Assembly: GCA_044344495.1 (NCBI GenBank)
Contig: JBIJCW010000130.1
Coordinates: 1 to 6,552, forward strand
DNA: 6,552 nucleotides
Source: CAZDUS01 sp044344495
GTDB lineage: Bacteria > Verrucomicrobiota > Kiritimatiellia > CAIKKV01 > CAITUY01
Reading direction: 5' to 3'
The notes beneath the pieces are model-generated. The model had not been told where the DNA came from, searched no databases, and worked only from the letters and a program-made list of their open reading frames with translations. Below, piece after piece: positions 5,871 through 6,552 of this stretch. The position numbers were made by a program, and so were the translations under genes. Numbering within the stretch: position 1 is the stretch's first letter; each line of letters opens with the position of its first letter.

Positions 5871-5894
5871 GTCCGTAGTCCGTAGTCTGTAGTC
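5871..5894 (-). repeat. Heptad array (ACTACGG-type unit) between trpD and trpC
   Basis: The plus strand reads GTCCGTA (5871-5877), GTCCGTA (5878-5884), GTCTGTA (5885-5891) and a partial GTC, about 3.4 units with one substitution. It occupies nearly all the 31-bp spacer and sits between the AGGAGAG motif and the trpC ATG. The unit differs in sequence from the other arrays of the window but has the same 7-bp period. Confidence 0.8.
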
Positions 5895-5900
5895 TCTCCT
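5894..5900 (-). promoter_or_regulatory. Displaced Shine-Dalgarno motif of trpC
   Basis: The minus strand carries AGGAGAG, overlapping the last base of the trpD stop codon. It is identical to the motif before trpA and contained in that before trpB, where GGAG lies 7-8 nt from the ATG. Here the distance is 27 nt because the heptad array intervenes. Whether it still works is unclear. Confidence 0.5.
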
Positions 5901-6552
5901 CACCCACCCCGACTCTTCGCCACCAGCCCCTCCAGCGCCTTCAGCGCCCGCCCGTTATCAATCGCCTCGCCCGCCAGCCGGAACCCCTCCTTCAGATCCT
6001 TCGCTTTCCCTCCCGCCACAATCCCCGCCGCCGCATTCAAACAGACAATATCACGCCGGGGCCCCTTCTCCCCCCCAAGAATCGCCCGGGTAATCGCCGC
6101 ATTCTCCGCCACATCGCCACCCAACAGCGACGCGGGACTCGCATACTCCTCCAGAAACTGCAACGGATCGAGATTGTAGGTCCGGATGGTCCCGTCGCGC
6201 AACTCGCTGACCCGCGTGGTGGTCGTCACCGTGATCTCATCCATACCATCGTGCCCATGCACCACGAACACCCGTGTGCTGCCCAGTCGGCGCAAGACCT
6301 CGGCAAAAACCTCCGTCAGTTCCGGGGCGAATACCCCCAGCACCTGCCCCTTGGCCCCCGCCGGATTGGTCAACGGCCCCAACAGGTTAAAAATCGTCCG
6401 GAACCCCAGTTCCCGCCGGGGCCCCATCGCGTGCTTCATCGCCGGATGCAGTCTCGGGGCGAATAGGAACCCGATCCCGACCTCATGAATACACTCCTCC
6501 ATGACGTCCGGTGTGGCGTCCAGATTCACCCCCAATTCGCCCAGCACATCCG
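5900..6552 (-). CDS. trpD: Anthranilate phosphoribosyltransferase (5' partial)
   Basis: The gene runs off the right edge; about 216 C-terminal residues of a family length near 340 are visible. The enzyme joins anthranilate to PRPP, the first step after anthranilate synthase. The visible part begins DVLGELGVNLD, and the frame is open to the edge, so the GTG at 6547 is internal. Family motifs follow: EEC..EVGIGFLFAP.LHPAMKHA, GFRTIFNLLGPLTNPAGA (about 6348-6403) with the Arg that contacts anthranilate, HGHDGMDEI (about 6233-6259) with the Asp-Glu pair that binds Mg-PRPP, and the late ENAAITRAIL block. The N-terminal GTGGD-type PRPP loop is outside the window. The TGA stop at 5902-5900 overlaps the AGGAGAG motif of trpC, and trpC follows after 31 bp, so co-transcription is likely. 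No fused glutaminase can be judged because the N-terminus is missing. Confidence 0.96.
   Translation of the reverse strand, partial: DVLGELGVNLDATPDVMEECIHEVGIGFLFAPRLHPAMKHAMGPRRELGFRTIFNLLGPLTNPAGAKGQVLGVFAPELTEVFAEVLRRLGSTRVFVVHGHDGMDEITVTTTTRVSELRDGTIRTYNLDPLQFLEEYASPASLLGGDVAENAAITRAILGGEKGPRRDIVCLNAAAGIVAGGKAKDLKEGFRLAGEAIDNGRALKALEGLVAKSRGG

Noticed and set aside
4807..5892. Long plus-strand open frame opposite trpF and trpC
   Set aside because: It crosses two well-supported genes and their spacer and has the biased composition of an antisense shadow.
5869..5907. GTG start for trpC with 13 extra residues
   Set aside because: It lies inside the end of trpD and the extension is encoded by the heptad array. 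Not fully excluded, since the preferred ATG has a displaced Shine-Dalgarno motif.

Overview
The window looks like an ordinary chromosomal segment of a GC-rich bacterium with tightly packed genes. It has two convergent gene blocks and no mobile element, RNA gene or CRISPR array that I can see. The left block (+ strand) holds the 3' part of a THUMP-type RNA methyltransferase gene (RlmL family), followed by a TRAM/Fe-S RNA uracil-C5 methyltransferase gene (RlmD/RumA family). The right block (- strand) is a run of tryptophan biosynthesis genes in the transcription order trpD (5' end outside the window), trpC, trpF, trpB, trpA. The two blocks meet tail to tail with 3 bp between their stop codons. 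All the enzymes keep their diagnostic active-site residues, so the genes look functional.

Together the trp genes convert anthranilate to tryptophan. TrpD adds phosphoribosyl, TrpF isomerises the product, TrpC closes the indole ring, and the TrpA/TrpB complex releases indole and couples it to serine. Genes for anthranilate synthase (trpE/trpG) are not in the window and may lie upstream of trpD. The methyltransferase pair is a separate unit acting on ribosomal RNA.

The unusual feature is at the junctions. All five junctions between co-directional genes carry a short tandem array with a 7-bp unit: CTGAACC or its reverse complement at rlmL/rlmD and trpB/trpA, ATGGTTR/ATGGGTA at trpF/trpB and trpC/trpF, and ACTACGG at trpD/trpC. 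These arrays supply the last codons and stop codons of rlmL, trpC and trpF. In trpC an array separates a good Shine-Dalgarno motif from its start codon by 27 nt; removing exactly three units would give 6 nt. At rlmL/rlmD two arrays face each other and could fold into a long hairpin that would bring a distant Shine-Dalgarno-like stretch to about 5 nt from the rlmD start. The arrangement recalls the heptanucleotide STRR repeats of heterocystous cyanobacteria, but the units and the gene context differ.

Taxonomic placement is uncertain. High GC, separate trpC and trpF, and heptad-filled junctions would fit an environmental Gram-negative lineage such as the Verrucomicrobia/Kiritimatiellota/Planctomycetes group, but this is a guess from general impression.
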